Of a stretch of 64,000 nucleotides of DNA, positions 26,038-35,356 are shown in pieces. A program made the position numbers and the translations under genes. A model generated the notes under the pieces. The model was given only the letters and a program-made list of their open reading frames with translations, was not told the origin of the DNA and did not search any database. The first letter of the stretch is position 1; every line of letters begins with the position of its first letter. Source of the DNA: Streptomyces roseoviridis (lineage in GTDB: Bacteria > Actinomycetota > Actinomycetes > Streptomycetales > Streptomycetaceae); contig NZ_BAAAWU010000001.1 in assembly GCF_039535235.1 (NCBI RefSeq), positions 1,612,001-1,676,000 of the forward strand, read 5' to 3'.

Positions 26038-26076
26038 CGGACGGGCCGTACGGAAGGATTCCGTACGGCCCGTCCG
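26038..26076. terminator. Strong bidirectional terminator between fadB and the PIG-L gene
   Basis: A perfect 17-bp stem, GGACGGGCCGTACGGAA paired with TTCCGTACGGCCCGTCC, closes a 3-nt GGA loop; one more C-G pair extends it to 18 bp. It lies 25 bp after fadB and 17 bp after the PIG-L stop on the other strand, so it can serve both convergent units. Confidence 0.85.
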
Positions 26077-26092
26077 TCCGTGCGCGGCGCCG

Positions 26093-28063
26093 TCAGAACA
26101 CCCGGACCGGGCCCAGCGGGCCGCCGGGGCCGGGGACGAGCTGCCGGTGGACGTGCAGCCGGCCGTCGGTGCCGATGGCGGTGATCACCAGCGAGCCGTT
26201 CGCGTCGAGCGCCATCGCCGGGGCGTGGGTCAGCATCTCGCCGCGTTCGCGCCAGTGCGCGCCGGACACGTCCTTGTCGGGCAGCGGCATCGAGACGACC
26301 AGGCGCCCGCGCGAGCCCCGGTGTGCCAGGTACGCCTCACGCGCGCCGCGTTCGGGCGCCCACAGCGCGGCGATCGCGCCGGTGCCGCCGTGTCCGCCGA
26401 CGCCCGCCCCCGAGCCGGGCCAGCGTCCGTTGTCGTGCTGGCGATAGGCCATGACCTGTCCGGTGGCCGCCTCGCGGAAGTACAGACAGGTGCGCCCGCC
26501 ACCGGAGTTGACGGCGGTGATGCCGCCGGTGGCGACCTTGCCGGTGGTCAGCGTGTCGTCCCGGACGAACGCCCCGCCGACGTCGTTCTGGTGGAACCGG
26601 TGGACGGAGCCCTTGCCGGGCACGTACAGCTCGATCGCGCCCAGCTCGTTGCACAGGGCGGTGCCGGCGTCCTGGACGAACGAGCCGCCGAGGTCCTCCC
26701 ACGGACCCCAGGCGCCGTGCTCGGTCTGGCGGCGCGTGCTGACGCCCTGCCCGAAGTTGCGGACGAAGACGTGGAGCCGGCCGGTGCCGTCGACGGCGGC
26801 GGACGGGACGCCCATCTCGCGCTGGTGGCGCCGGTCGGTGTGGTGCCAGTCCGGGTTCTCCAGGCTCTCCCAGTCGTAGAAGCCGTTGCCCTCGGGGTCC
26901 TGCATGGTGTGGACGAGGTCGACGTTCACGTCGCCGCCCGGCACGTGCTGACGGCGCAGGGCCACGACGTGGGCCGGGCCGCCCGGCCGGCCGGCCACCG
27001 CCAGGGTCGGGGAGATCCAGCCCTCGCCCACGAGGAAGGGGCCGCGCCAGTCGCCGGTGCCGGGTCCGGTCTCCGACCAGAAGGCCAACCGGCCGCCGAG
27101 GACGCCGAAGGCGTTGAGCCGCCCGCCGGGTCCGAGCCGCAGCCAGTTGGCGTCGGGCGAGTAGCGGTAGGCGGCGCTGCGCATGTGGGTGCTGCGGTAC
27201 GGGTTGGTGCCGAGCTGACGGTCGCCGCACTCGTCGCAGGTGCCCTGCGGGCACGCGGTGGCGTCGAGTCCCGCGTACGTCGCCAGGTACTGGGCCTTCT
27301 CGGTGAGGGCGGTCGCGTCCAGGTTGTATCCCCAGAAGCGGTTCGAGTAGGCACGGAAGTGCTCCACGACCGGGATCACCTGGGCGCCGGCCCGGTAGCG
27401 CTCCAGCGCGGCGAGCGCGAACTGGGTGGTGGCGGTGTGGTCGAGGTGGTCCGACATCACGAACCCCTGCTTGCCGCCGTCGTGTTCGGGGTCGGGGTCC
27501 ATGGTGCGGACGGTGGTCGGCCGGGCGTAGGCGAGGAGGGTCACGAGACCGCCGATGACCTGGTCGCGCGAGATGTGCTGCACCTCGGTGAGGACGGAGC
27601 CGCGGACCGGGAGCGTGGGCTGGGTGGCCGTCCGGCCGGCCCACAGGTCGGTGATCCGGGCGCGGGTGCCCTCCGGGGTGGCGGCGCTCATGTGCAGCTG
27701 GCAGAAGAACATCTGCACCCGCTCGTCGGCCGCCAGGACGAAGCGTTCGACCGCGAAGCCGGGCACGAGGTCGACGACGTCACGGTTCCACGGGCTGTTC
27801 CGGTCACCGGTCGTCATCCGCGCGTAGGCGGAGCGCAGACCGCAGCCGCGGGCGGTGCTGTAGCCGGAGAAGTCCGGCGGCAGCGAGGCACGCCGCGGGT
27901 TGTCGGTGTCGGCGTTGATCCCGTCGCCCTCGCCCGCGGTGAGGACGACGGTGGTGATCCGGTCGCCGTCCTGGAGGGCCCGCACCAGGTCCGGGTTCAT
28001 GAAGTACAGGTCGTCGTCCTGGTGGGCGACGACGTGCAGGATCGAGCGTGCGTCGTGGTTCAT
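26093..28063 (-). CDS. PIG-L family deacetylase with C-terminal propeller-like repeats
   Basis: The ATG overlaps the upstream glycosyltransferase stop (ATGA) and gives 656 residues. The N-terminal PIG-L/LmbE domain keeps the zinc site: VVAHQDDDLYF (H14, D16, D17) and SDHLDHTATTQ (HxDH, about residue 206). About residues 290-656 hold repeated beta segments with WGPWEDLGG- and GRLHVFVRNFG-type blades, like lectin or PLL-type beta-propellers. PIG-L enzymes remove N-acetyl groups from GlcNAc-linked substrates. No signal peptide is seen, so it would act on the cytoplasmic side, on a precursor made by the upstream Stealth and GT4 proteins. A paralogue with a lost active site lies at 35357-37099. 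Confidence 0.86.
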   Translation of the reverse strand: MNHDARSILHVVAHQDDDLYFMNPDLVRALQDGDRITTVVLTAGEGDGINADTDNPRRASLPPDFSGYSTARGCGLRSAYARMTTGDRNSPWNRDVVDLVPGFAVERFVLAADERVQMFFCQLHMSAATPEGTRARITDLWAGRTATQPTLPVRGSVLTEVQHISRDQVIGGLVTLLAYARPTTVRTMDPDPEHDGGKQGFVMSDHLDHTATTQFALAALERYRAGAQVIPVVEHFRAYSNRFWGYNLDATALTEKAQYLATYAGLDATACPQGTCDECGDRQLGTNPYRSTHMRSAAYRYSPDANWLRLGPGGRLNAFGVLGGRLAFWSETGPGTGDWRGPFLVGEGWISPTLAVAGRPGGPAHVVALRRQHVPGGDVNVDLVHTMQDPEGNGFYDWESLENPDWHHTDRRHQREMGVPSAAVDGTGRLHVFVRNFGQGVSTRRQTEHGAWGPWEDLGGSFVQDAGTALCNELGAIELYVPGKGSVHRFHQNDVGGAFVRDDTLTTGKVATGGITAVNSGGGRTCLYFREAATGQVMAYRQHDNGRWPGSGAGVGGHGGTGAIAALWAPERGAREAYLAHRGSRGRLVVSMPLPDKDVSGAHWRERGEMLTHAPAMALDANGSLVITAIGTDGRLHVHRQLVPGPGGPLGPVRVF

Positions 28064-30156
28064 CGGTCCACCACGTTCATGGCCATGGCTCCAGACACTG
28101 AGCAGTAGGGACGGACCCGTACGGGTCGGGTGGGGTGTACGACGACGAAACGGGACGCCTCGTCGGCTACCGGAACGGCCGGGTAGGCGTAGGCGCCCTT
28201 GACGTCCGGGAAGTCCTCGAAGAGGTGGCAGACGCGGACCTTGCGCCGGTCGCCGGGGGTGGGTTGCAGCCACCAGTCCCAGTCCTCCCAGCGCTCCAGC
28301 CGGTCGTCGACGACCTGGCGCAGCGGAACCTCCGCGTGGAAGGTGCGCTCGTCGAGGGCGTGGGCGGGTACGGAGACCTCGGCGCGGTGGTGTCCGCGGC
28401 GCACCAGAACGAAGCGGGCGCCGGGGCGGACGGGCCGCTCGGCGCAGAAGACGCCGCTGACGGTGATCGAGTCGTCGGTGATCGCGATGCCGGTGCACTC
28501 GGCGTGCTCGGTGCGCAGGATGGTGCGCAGCATGAGCTTGCCGTTCGGCTGGGCGTAGGGCAGGTTCCAGACGACGGGGGCGCCGGCCGGGGACGCGAGG
28601 AGGCGTTCGCGTGCCGTGATGAGGGCCCGGGTGTCGCGGATGCCGGCCTTCATGTGCACGGTCTCGCCCTTGGCGGAGACCATGGTGACGCGCCAGCGGC
28701 CGTCACCGAGGACGTCGAGGGCGGAGGGGGTGACGGCCGCCGTGTAGCGGGTGGCGCCGGACGGCAGCGTCCTGCGCGTGGTCCGCAGGGGCAGGTCGGG
28801 CAGCCGGCGGCCGGCGCCGGGGTTCTGCCGCAGCTGGAAGGTCCAGCGGTGCTTGCCGTCGTCGGGGCCGTCGGCGGTGAACCGCAGCCAGCCGGAGTCG
28901 TCGGCGATGGTGTGCACGAGAGTGGTCTTGATGGTGGTGGGCGGGGCGCTGCCGCCGGGACCGCGCTGCAGGGTCTTGCGGGACGGCCGGCGGTACTTGG
29001 GTTCGGCGGCGGCCCTGCGTTCGGCGGCCTCTTCGAAGAGCCGGAGGTAGCGGTCGGCGATGACGGTGGGGTCGTAGCGGGCCGAGTTGTGCAGGGCGGC
29101 CGCGCCCATGGCGCCGCGCAGCGCGTCGTCCCCCATCAGCCGGCGCAGGCCGGCGGCGACGGCCTCGGTGTCCCCGTTGGGCACGAGCAGGCCGTCCTCG
29201 CCGTCGCGGAGGATCTCGCGGGGGCCGACGGGGCAGTCGGTCGAGACCACGGGCAGGCCGCAGCGCATGGCCTCGACCAGGGTCATGCCGAAGGACTCGG
29301 CGCTGGAGGTCACCGCGGCGATGGAGCCCTTGGCCCATTCCGACTCGATCGGCGAGAAGCCTCCCATGAGCAGGGCCCGCCCGGTCAGCCCGAGTTCGGT
29401 GACGAGGGCACGGACCTTGCCCGCCTCGGCGCCGTCGCCGTAGATCCGCAGCTGCCAGTCCGGGAACTCGTCGGCGACCTGCCCGAAGGCCCGGACCAGC
29501 AGGTCGTAGCGCTTGACGGGGTGCATGCGGCCGGCGCTGACGACGACCTTGCGGGTGCCGTCGGAGGGGGTGACGACGGGCTGGGGCACGCTGTTGGGGA
29601 TGCCCGTCACCGGTACGCCGGCGATGGGGGTGTTCTCCATGAAGGAGCGGGCGTCGGCGTCGGTCACGGTGGTGATGGCGTCGAGGCGCGGATAGACCCG
29701 GGCCATCTCCTCGCGTACGGCGAGGGGGATGGCCAGGTGGGTCATGTGCTCCTGGGCTACGCGCAGGACCGAGTCGCGGGTGAAGCGGGCGACGAAGAGG
29801 TTCAGGCTCGGCCGGGTGCCGACGACGACGTCCGCGTCGGTCTTCTTCAGGTGGTTGATGATGCGTTCGTCGGACAGTCTGCTGTACTGCGCGTAGAACT
29901 CCTCCTGGCGCGGGACGACGGAGCTCGGCTCGTCGAGGCCGTCCGCGCCCCGGTCGGCGCCGCTGCCCGCCCGCAGGTCGACCAGGGCCCGCACGGTGAC
30001 CTGAGGGGAGATCTCGAACTTGGTGGTACCGGCGCGGCGGAAGACGGAGACGATCTCGACCTCGTGCCGGGCGGACAGCGCCTCGGCCAGGTTGATCACG
30101 GTCCGGTTGGTGCCGCCGATGCCGTAGATGTTGTTGATGAGGAAGGAGACCTTCAT
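28060..30156 (-). CDS. GT4-like glycosyltransferase with a large C-terminal extension
   Basis: The start MKVSFLINNIYGIGGTNRT contains the N-terminal glycine loop of GT-B enzymes and overlaps the preceding Stealth stop (ATGA). The donor-binding half shows VVSAGRMHPVKRYDLLVRAF and ESFGMTLVEAM, the E-x7-E motif (about 285-293), then LPVVSTDCPVGPREIL. The glycosyltransferase part ends near residue 395. The remaining 300 residues are a beta-rich region of unknown fold, with tandem WTFQLRQ / WRVTMVSAKG segments that might bind the acceptor polymer. The length of 698 is well above the usual 370-420. It probably adds sugars to the glycan handled by the adjacent Stealth proteins. Donor and acceptor are unknown. 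Confidence 0.88.
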   Translation of the reverse strand: MKVSFLINNIYGIGGTNRTVINLAEALSARHEVEIVSVFRRAGTTKFEISPQVTVRALVDLRAGSGADRGADGLDEPSSVVPRQEEFYAQYSRLSDERIINHLKKTDADVVVGTRPSLNLFVARFTRDSVLRVAQEHMTHLAIPLAVREEMARVYPRLDAITTVTDADARSFMENTPIAGVPVTGIPNSVPQPVVTPSDGTRKVVVSAGRMHPVKRYDLLVRAFGQVADEFPDWQLRIYGDGAEAGKVRALVTELGLTGRALLMGGFSPIESEWAKGSIAAVTSSAESFGMTLVEAMRCGLPVVSTDCPVGPREILRDGEDGLLVPNGDTEAVAAGLRRLMGDDALRGAMGAAALHNSARYDPTVIADRYLRLFEEAAERRAAAEPKYRRPSRKTLQRGPGGSAPPTTIKTTLVHTIADDSGWLRFTADGPDDGKHRWTFQLRQNPGAGRRLPDLPLRTTRRTLPSGATRYTAAVTPSALDVLGDGRWRVTMVSAKGETVHMKAGIRDTRALITARERLLASPAGAPVVWNLPYAQPNGKLMLRTILRTEHAECTGIAITDDSITVSGVFCAERPVRPGARFVLVRRGHHRAEVSVPAHALDERTFHAEVPLRQVVDDRLERWEDWDWWLQPTPGDRRKVRVCHLFEDFPDVKGAYAYPAVPVADEASRFVVVHPTRPVRVRPYCSVSGAMAMNVVDR

Positions 30157-31916
30157 CGTTCCTGGGGCTCCTTCAGCTCGAAGGCACTGGGGATCGGGTA
30201 GTAGGCGCGCAGGAACCGGGTGAGCATGGCCGCCTGGCGAGCGACGTCCTGTCCGTCGGAGAGGGTGTCGTTGATGCAGAAGGCCTGCCGGTCGCGGCGG
30301 GCGAGCAGGATGCCGAAGCGCCGCTCGATCTCCCGCTTGGCGAGGTCGAGGTAGGCGAAGCGGATGTCGGAGGGCACCGCGCGCCCGGTGAAGTACGCGT
30401 AGTAGTGGTAGAGCGACGACGGGATGGAGATGTCGGTGGCGCTGCGGAAGCGGCTCATGGTGGTCGCCCGGTGCTGCTCGGCGAAGGCCCGCTCGATCTC
30501 GAAGAGCACGCTGCGGCGCAGCGGGTAGGGCGCGTGCCGCATCTTCTGCACGATGGAGGAGCCGAAGCTCGCCTCCAGGATCCTGCGGTTGTTCTTGCCG
30601 GCGGCGTCCACCGGCCGGTCGCCGAGGTGCAGGTCCCACTGGGGCACCTGCGAGGGGGACAGGAAGATCCGCGTCATCCCGTTGGACAGGAAGAAGTCCT
30701 GAGCCGTCACGGGGCTGCCGAGGAACATGTCGTCGTTGAAGTACAGGAACTGCTCGGAAAGACCGTCGATGTGGTGCAGCCGGCTCTCGATGGCGTGCGA
30801 GTTGAAGGTGGGCAGCGCCTGCGGGTCGTCGAAGATCTCCGTGTGGTCGACCACCCGGATGCGCGGGTGGTTCGGGTCGAGCCAGCGCGGCCGCTGCCGG
30901 TCGGTGACCAGGTAGATCCGCCGCACCCAGGGTGCGTGCTGCTCCAGGGACCGCAGGGAGTAGCGCAGTTCGTCGCGGCTGATGTAGCGGGCGGCGTTGG
31001 CGGACTCCTCGTGGTAACCGCCGGCACCGTACTGCCTGCGCCGTTCCTGCCATGCGGGGTCGTTGCCGTCCACCCAGGTGTAGACGGCGTCCACGGGGAA
31101 GCGGACGTCCTCGGGCAGCGGCGTGGCGCAGGGCGCGATGGTGCGCACGGTGCGGGTGCGGCGGCCGTGCAGCGCGGCGAAGCCGGTGAGCCTGCTGATG
31201 GGTACGTGGACGCGGGGGGCGTCGGCCGCCACGTCCTCGGTGACCCGGTTGGGGCGGGGGGCGACGAGACGGCCCGCTTCGGGCACCCAGAACTCGATGT
31301 CGCATCCGTATTCGAGGCCGAGCGAGAGGGTGCCGCCCGGGTCGCGCCACACCATGCCGACGCGGATGACGGAGGACTCGGCGGTCACGCGCCGGCCGCT
31401 GCGCGCGCCGACCAGTGCCGGACGGCCGTAGGTCTGGCCGCCGAGCCAGCGGGCGACGTAGACGGGGGCTTGCTCGCCCGCCCGGGTCAGTGCCTCGACG
31501 ACCCGGGCCCGGTCGGCCAGGGACACGGCGAGGCAGGCGCGGAACTCGGAGCTGCCGCGGACCGCGAAGTGGTCGACGCCGACGGCGTCGAGCGCCGAGG
31601 CGACCAGTTCGAGGTTGCCCTCGCGCAGGCCGAGCGGGGACGCGGTGGGGCGGACCAGCGCGATCAGGGCCCCACGGTCGACGAGGGTGGCGAGCCGCTC
31701 GCCGCCGGCGAACAGGGCGGGCCAGCGGCGCCGGGCGCGCAGCGCGCGCAGGGCACGGGTGAGTCCGACGCCGAGCTGGAGCCGGCGCAGCAGCCGCTTG
31801 ACGAGCGTGCGCAGGCGCATCGGGACGCGCCGGGCGATGCCCCGGCGCAGTGAGGTGGGCAGCAGGGCACGGTATGCCCCGACCGCGGAGGAGGCCTCGG
31901 GGTTCAGTGCGGTCAT
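30153..31916 (-). CDS. Stealth family phosphotransferase (intact), second copy
   Basis: This is a 587-residue protein of the Stealth family (sugar-1-phosphate transferases that build phosphodiester-linked surface polysaccharides). Conserved region 1 is PVDAVYTWVDGNDPAW (about 275). Region 2 contains RDELRYSLRSLEQHAPWVRR and FLYFNDDMFLGSP (about 390). Region 3 has the KNN triplet (AAGKNNRRILE), and region 4 ends with FCINDTLSDG. The 270-residue N-terminal part is shared with the other two paralogues here and includes a VAPRPNRV segment. Start and stop codons overlap the neighbours by four bases on both sides, so expression is coupled through the operon. Confidence 0.9.
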   Translation of the reverse strand: MTALNPEASSAVGAYRALLPTSLRRGIARRVPMRLRTLVKRLLRRLQLGVGLTRALRALRARRRWPALFAGGERLATLVDRGALIALVRPTASPLGLREGNLELVASALDAVGVDHFAVRGSSEFRACLAVSLADRARVVEALTRAGEQAPVYVARWLGGQTYGRPALVGARSGRRVTAESSVIRVGMVWRDPGGTLSLGLEYGCDIEFWVPEAGRLVAPRPNRVTEDVAADAPRVHVPISRLTGFAALHGRRTRTVRTIAPCATPLPEDVRFPVDAVYTWVDGNDPAWQERRRQYGAGGYHEESANAARYISRDELRYSLRSLEQHAPWVRRIYLVTDRQRPRWLDPNHPRIRVVDHTEIFDDPQALPTFNSHAIESRLHHIDGLSEQFLYFNDDMFLGSPVTAQDFFLSNGMTRIFLSPSQVPQWDLHLGDRPVDAAGKNNRRILEASFGSSIVQKMRHAPYPLRRSVLFEIERAFAEQHRATTMSRFRSATDISIPSSLYHYYAYFTGRAVPSDIRFAYLDLAKREIERRFGILLARRDRQAFCINDTLSDGQDVARQAAMLTRFLRAYYPIPSAFELKEPQER

Positions 31917-33529
31917 CTGCGGGCGTCTCCTTCCTCGTCGTCCCGGTGCTCGAAGGGGCTCTCCACGGGGAAGTAGCGCCGGAGGAAGGTGAGAACGGCG
32001 GCGGTGCCGCCGCGTCCGCGCGCGTCGGGGCTGTCGAGGCCGAAGAGCTGGAACTGCTGGACGTCCCTGCGGACCAGGAGCCGTTCGAGCCAGCGCTGGA
32101 CGCCGGGCATGGCCGCGTGCAGGGCGATGGTGGTCTCGCCGGAGGGTTCCGCCAGACCGGCGCAGTGGGCGGAGTGGTGGACGATGCCGTCGAGCGGGTG
32201 GGTGCCGGTCAGCTGGGGCGCCGTCTGGGTGTCGACGGCGTACTCGGTCCAGTCGTAGCCGTCGGCGAGCGCGGCGAGGACCGTGCGGGTGTACGGCTGG
32301 GGCCCGCTGCCGTAGCCGTGGGCCACGGCCCGGGTGGTGAAGGAGAAGGCGGTCGCGGTCCAGGGCGCGGTGGCCTCCTCGGCCGTCCACGGGCCGCGCC
32401 GGGGGCGGGTGCCGCCCATCGGGGTGAAGAAGTCGAAGGGCCGTACCGGGCGGGCGAGGACCGCGCCGGGCCGGAACAGCAGGAAGTGCTCCGCGAGGTC
32501 GGGCAGGTCGTGCAGGTGCGCCTCGGCGTCGCGGCCGGCGGAGTGGACGGTCAGCCAGTCGCTGCGCCGGACCCACTGGGGCAGCGGCGCGAGGGCGACC
32601 ACGTGGACGATGTCGGTCCAGGGGGCGTACTGGTGGAGGGAGCGCAGGGTGGCCCGGAGCAGTTCCTCGGCCCAGGGGCCGGTGTGCTGCCAGAGGACGA
32701 CGGCGTCGACGGCGAAGGTGACCTCCTCGACCCGGACGATGTCGAAGTGTTCGCGGGTCCTGGTCTGCTCCGCCGATCCGGCGAGTTCGGCGTAGCCGGT
32801 GAGCCGGTGGTGGTCGGCGCCGATCACGGGGCCGTCCACCGGCACGACCCGCTGCACCCGGTTGGGGCGCGGGCCGACGAGCCGGGGGGTGGGCAGGTCG
32901 GTGTTGAGGTTCCAGAACTCGATCTCGACGCCCTGGTTCTCGCCGATCCACAGGGAGTGGGTGGGCTCGGTGCGCAGCCACACCACCCGGATCACGCGGG
33001 CCTTGCCGAAGTGCTTCCACGCCTTGAGGTGGCTGCCGGGGATCTGGGCGGCGGAGTTGTCCGCGGGCGACACCGAGGTGAGGTATCCGGTCTGCTCCTC
33101 CAGCAGGGCGCGCAGCACCCGCCGTACGGCCGGCTTGTGCTCCTTCGGTACGGCGAGGGCGGTGCGGCGGTCGTCGAGCGGCGGCACGGCGAACCAGGGG
33201 ACGCCGGCCATGTCGAGGGCGGCGGTCACCAGGTCGTGGTCGAGTCGGCGGGCGCGGTCGGCGGTGAGGCGTGCGTGGACGTGGGCCACGCGGCCGTCGG
33301 GGGCGAGCGTGCGGCCCTCGGGCCGGTGGGTGAAGCCGGCGTCCCGCACCTGCCGGAGGCTGCGCCGGTGCAGGCGTGACTCGCGTTCGGCCAGGGTGCG
33401 GGCGAGCCTGGACTTGACCTTGCGGCGGACCTGGGGCGGTACCCGGCTGGCGGCGACGGCGCGCAGCGGCTGGGGGACGACCTTCTGGTAGACGCCGGCG
33501 GCGGAGCTCATGGACCCCGGTTCAGACAT
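31913..33529 (-). CDS. Degenerate Stealth paralogue, probable non-catalytic partner
   Basis: The 538-residue protein has the same layout as its two Stealth neighbours, including VGPRPNRVQRVVPV and the ending FLRRYFPVESPFE. Its catalytic signatures are gone. DAVYTWVDG is replaced by DAVVLWQHTG (about 274), YFNDDMF by LLFRPGAVL (about 348), and the KNN and FCxND motifs are absent. The reading frame is intact, with normal codon bias and ATGA coupling to the next gene, so it is not a decaying pseudogene. A structural or acceptor-binding role is inferred. ATG at 33511 (MSSAAGVYQK) is an alternative start. It lies 15 bp after the first Stealth gene. Confidence 0.8.
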   Translation of the reverse strand: MSEPGSMSSAAGVYQKVVPQPLRAVAASRVPPQVRRKVKSRLARTLAERESRLHRRSLRQVRDAGFTHRPEGRTLAPDGRVAHVHARLTADRARRLDHDLVTAALDMAGVPWFAVPPLDDRRTALAVPKEHKPAVRRVLRALLEEQTGYLTSVSPADNSAAQIPGSHLKAWKHFGKARVIRVVWLRTEPTHSLWIGENQGVEIEFWNLNTDLPTPRLVGPRPNRVQRVVPVDGPVIGADHHRLTGYAELAGSAEQTRTREHFDIVRVEEVTFAVDAVVLWQHTGPWAEELLRATLRSLHQYAPWTDIVHVVALAPLPQWVRRSDWLTVHSAGRDAEAHLHDLPDLAEHFLLFRPGAVLARPVRPFDFFTPMGGTRPRRGPWTAEEATAPWTATAFSFTTRAVAHGYGSGPQPYTRTVLAALADGYDWTEYAVDTQTAPQLTGTHPLDGIVHHSAHCAGLAEPSGETTIALHAAMPGVQRWLERLLVRRDVQQFQLFGLDSPDARGRGGTAAVLTFLRRYFPVESPFEHRDDEEGDARR

Positions 33530-33544
33530 GACGACGGTTCCTGT

Positions 33545-35161
33545 TCACCGCTCGAAGGGGCTGGGGGTCGGGAAGTAGGCGTTGAGGAAACCGTCGAGCA
33601 GTTCCTGCTGCGCCTCCAGGTCCTCCGGGGTGGAGAAGGCGTCGTTGAGGCAGAACGAGTCCTGGTCGCGGCCGTCGAGGAGCCGCTGCAGCCGGTCCGC
33701 GAGGTCGGGCACGGCGAGCTGGAGGTAGGTGAAGGGCATCGAGCCCGGCTGGGCGCGTCCGGTCAGGGCCGCGTAGTAGAGCGCGAAGGAGGAGGTGGGC
33801 GACAGGTCGGTCATCGCCCGGAAGCGGCTGGCCGAGGTCCTGGCCCATGCCTCCGGGAAGTCGGCCTCCGCCTCGTACATGGCGCTGCGCCGCAGGGCGT
33901 AGGGGATGTGCTCCATCGGCTGGGTGATCACCCGGCCGAAGCGGGCCTGGAGCAGTGCGCGGTTGTTCTTGCAGGCGGCGTCGACGGGGGTGTCGGTCTC
34001 GACGACCGGGCCCTGCGGGATGCGGTTGCGGGACGGGAAGTAGCGGGCGGTGCCGGTGGGGGTGAAGAAGGCGTGCGGTGCGACGGGCCGCCCGATGAAC
34101 ATGTCGTCGTTGAAGTAGAGGAAGTGCTCGGCGAGGCCGTCGATGTGGTGCAGCTGGCTCTCGATGGAGTGCGAGTTGAACGTCGGCAGGTCGGAGGGGT
34201 TCGCGAAGATCTCGCGGTGGCTGACCACCCGGATGCCGGGCACGTCCTCGCGCAGCCAGGCGGGCACCTGGTCGTCGGTGACGATGTAGATCGTCCGGAT
34301 CCAGGGGGCGAAGAGGTGGAGCGACCGGACGGAGTAGCGCAGTTCGTCGCGGCTGATGAAGCGGGCGTCGCTGGCGGATTCCGCGTGGTAGATCTCGCCC
34401 TTGGCGGTGGCCTTGCGTTCCTTCCACGCCGGGTCCTGGCCGTCGACCCAGGTGTAGACGGCGTCGACGGGGAAGGAGATGTCCTCGACGGAGGGGACGA
34501 GGAACTCCGGCCGGGTCATGAGCGCCGGCGCGTCGACGGCGGGCGTGTGGTCGGAGACGAAGCGGCTGAACAGCCGGGCCGCGCCTCCGACGTTGACGCC
34601 GTCGGCGGCGACGGACCAGGTGACCCGGTTGGGCCGGGGGGCGACGAGTCGGTCTCCCCGGCGGCTCCAGAACTCGATGGTGCCGCCGTACTCGTGGCCG
34701 AGGACCAGGTGTCCGCCCGGGTCGGTCTGGAGCCAGCTCAGCCGGACGGCGACCGCGGTGCGGACGTCGCGCCAGGCGCGGGGGTCCTTGCTGGGGACCG
34801 GCCGCGCGGGCACGACCGGGTCCGGGCCGTACACGGTGAGGTGGCCCGGGTACGTCGTCAGGTAGCGGAAGAGACCGCCGAGCACGCGCTCCCGGTCGTC
34901 CTCGGCGACGGCCACGACGGTGCCGTGGTCGGTCGTGCCGCGGACGGCGAAGTAGGGGACGCCGACGTGCTCCAGGAGCTCGGCGACGGCGTCCCGGTTC
35001 ATCTCCCTGGCGGCGAGCGGACGCACCCGGGGGTTGACGTACGCCTCGTCGCCGGTGTCACCTACGGGGACCCTGAGGGACGGCACCTGTGGAACGCCAC
35101 CGGTGTCCGCGCTCGTCCCGCCCTCGGTCAGCGCCTCCGCCACCTGCCCGGGCACGGTCAT
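33545..35161 (-). CDS. Stealth family phosphotransferase (intact), first gene of the operon
   Basis: The ATG at 35161 is chosen because GGAGGAGCTC precedes it; the frame is open to 35272 but without a ribosome site. The 538-residue product has region 1 PVDAVYTWVDGQDPAW (about 230), region 2 RDELRYSVRSLHLFAPW and FLYFNDDMFIGRP (about 348), region 3 CKNNRALLQ, and region 4 SFCLNDAFS. It is therefore a complete sugar-phosphate transferase by motif. It heads the five-gene minus-strand operon, downstream of a terminator that separates it from the second PIG-L gene. The AT-rich stretch at 35241-35260 may contain its promoter. Confidence 0.9.
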   Translation of the reverse strand: MTVPGQVAEALTEGGTSADTGGVPQVPSLRVPVGDTGDEAYVNPRVRPLAAREMNRDAVAELLEHVGVPYFAVRGTTDHGTVVAVAEDDRERVLGGLFRYLTTYPGHLTVYGPDPVVPARPVPSKDPRAWRDVRTAVAVRLSWLQTDPGGHLVLGHEYGGTIEFWSRRGDRLVAPRPNRVTWSVAADGVNVGGAARLFSRFVSDHTPAVDAPALMTRPEFLVPSVEDISFPVDAVYTWVDGQDPAWKERKATAKGEIYHAESASDARFISRDELRYSVRSLHLFAPWIRTIYIVTDDQVPAWLREDVPGIRVVSHREIFANPSDLPTFNSHSIESQLHHIDGLAEHFLYFNDDMFIGRPVAPHAFFTPTGTARYFPSRNRIPQGPVVETDTPVDAACKNNRALLQARFGRVITQPMEHIPYALRRSAMYEAEADFPEAWARTSASRFRAMTDLSPTSSFALYYAALTGRAQPGSMPFTYLQLAVPDLADRLQRLLDGRDQDSFCLNDAFSTPEDLEAQQELLDGFLNAYFPTPSPFER

Positions 35162-35256
35162 GAGCTCCTCCCCCTCCCTCCTGCTGTGTCCAGCGATCCG
35201 CGGCCGCCGCCGGACGTCCGGAAGCGGTGCGGGACAACGAATGAAGATAAATCGAT

Positions 35257-35280
35257 AAAAACGGGGCGCCATTGCCCCGT
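35257..35280 (-). terminator. Intrinsic terminator after the degenerate PIG-L gene
   Basis: In the minus-strand transcript ACGGGGC, a 6-nt loop and GCCCCGT are followed by TTTTTATCGATTT, the classic stem plus T-run. It lies 77 bp after the PIG-L stop and about 95 bp before the Stealth operon start, so the two are separate units. Confidence 0.85.
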
Positions 35281-35356
35281 CTCGTGGAGCCGCGTGCGCT
35301 CCGGCCGGCCGCAGCCTCCCCTGCCGCGTCGGCGTGTTCCCCTCCCCGTGTTCCTG

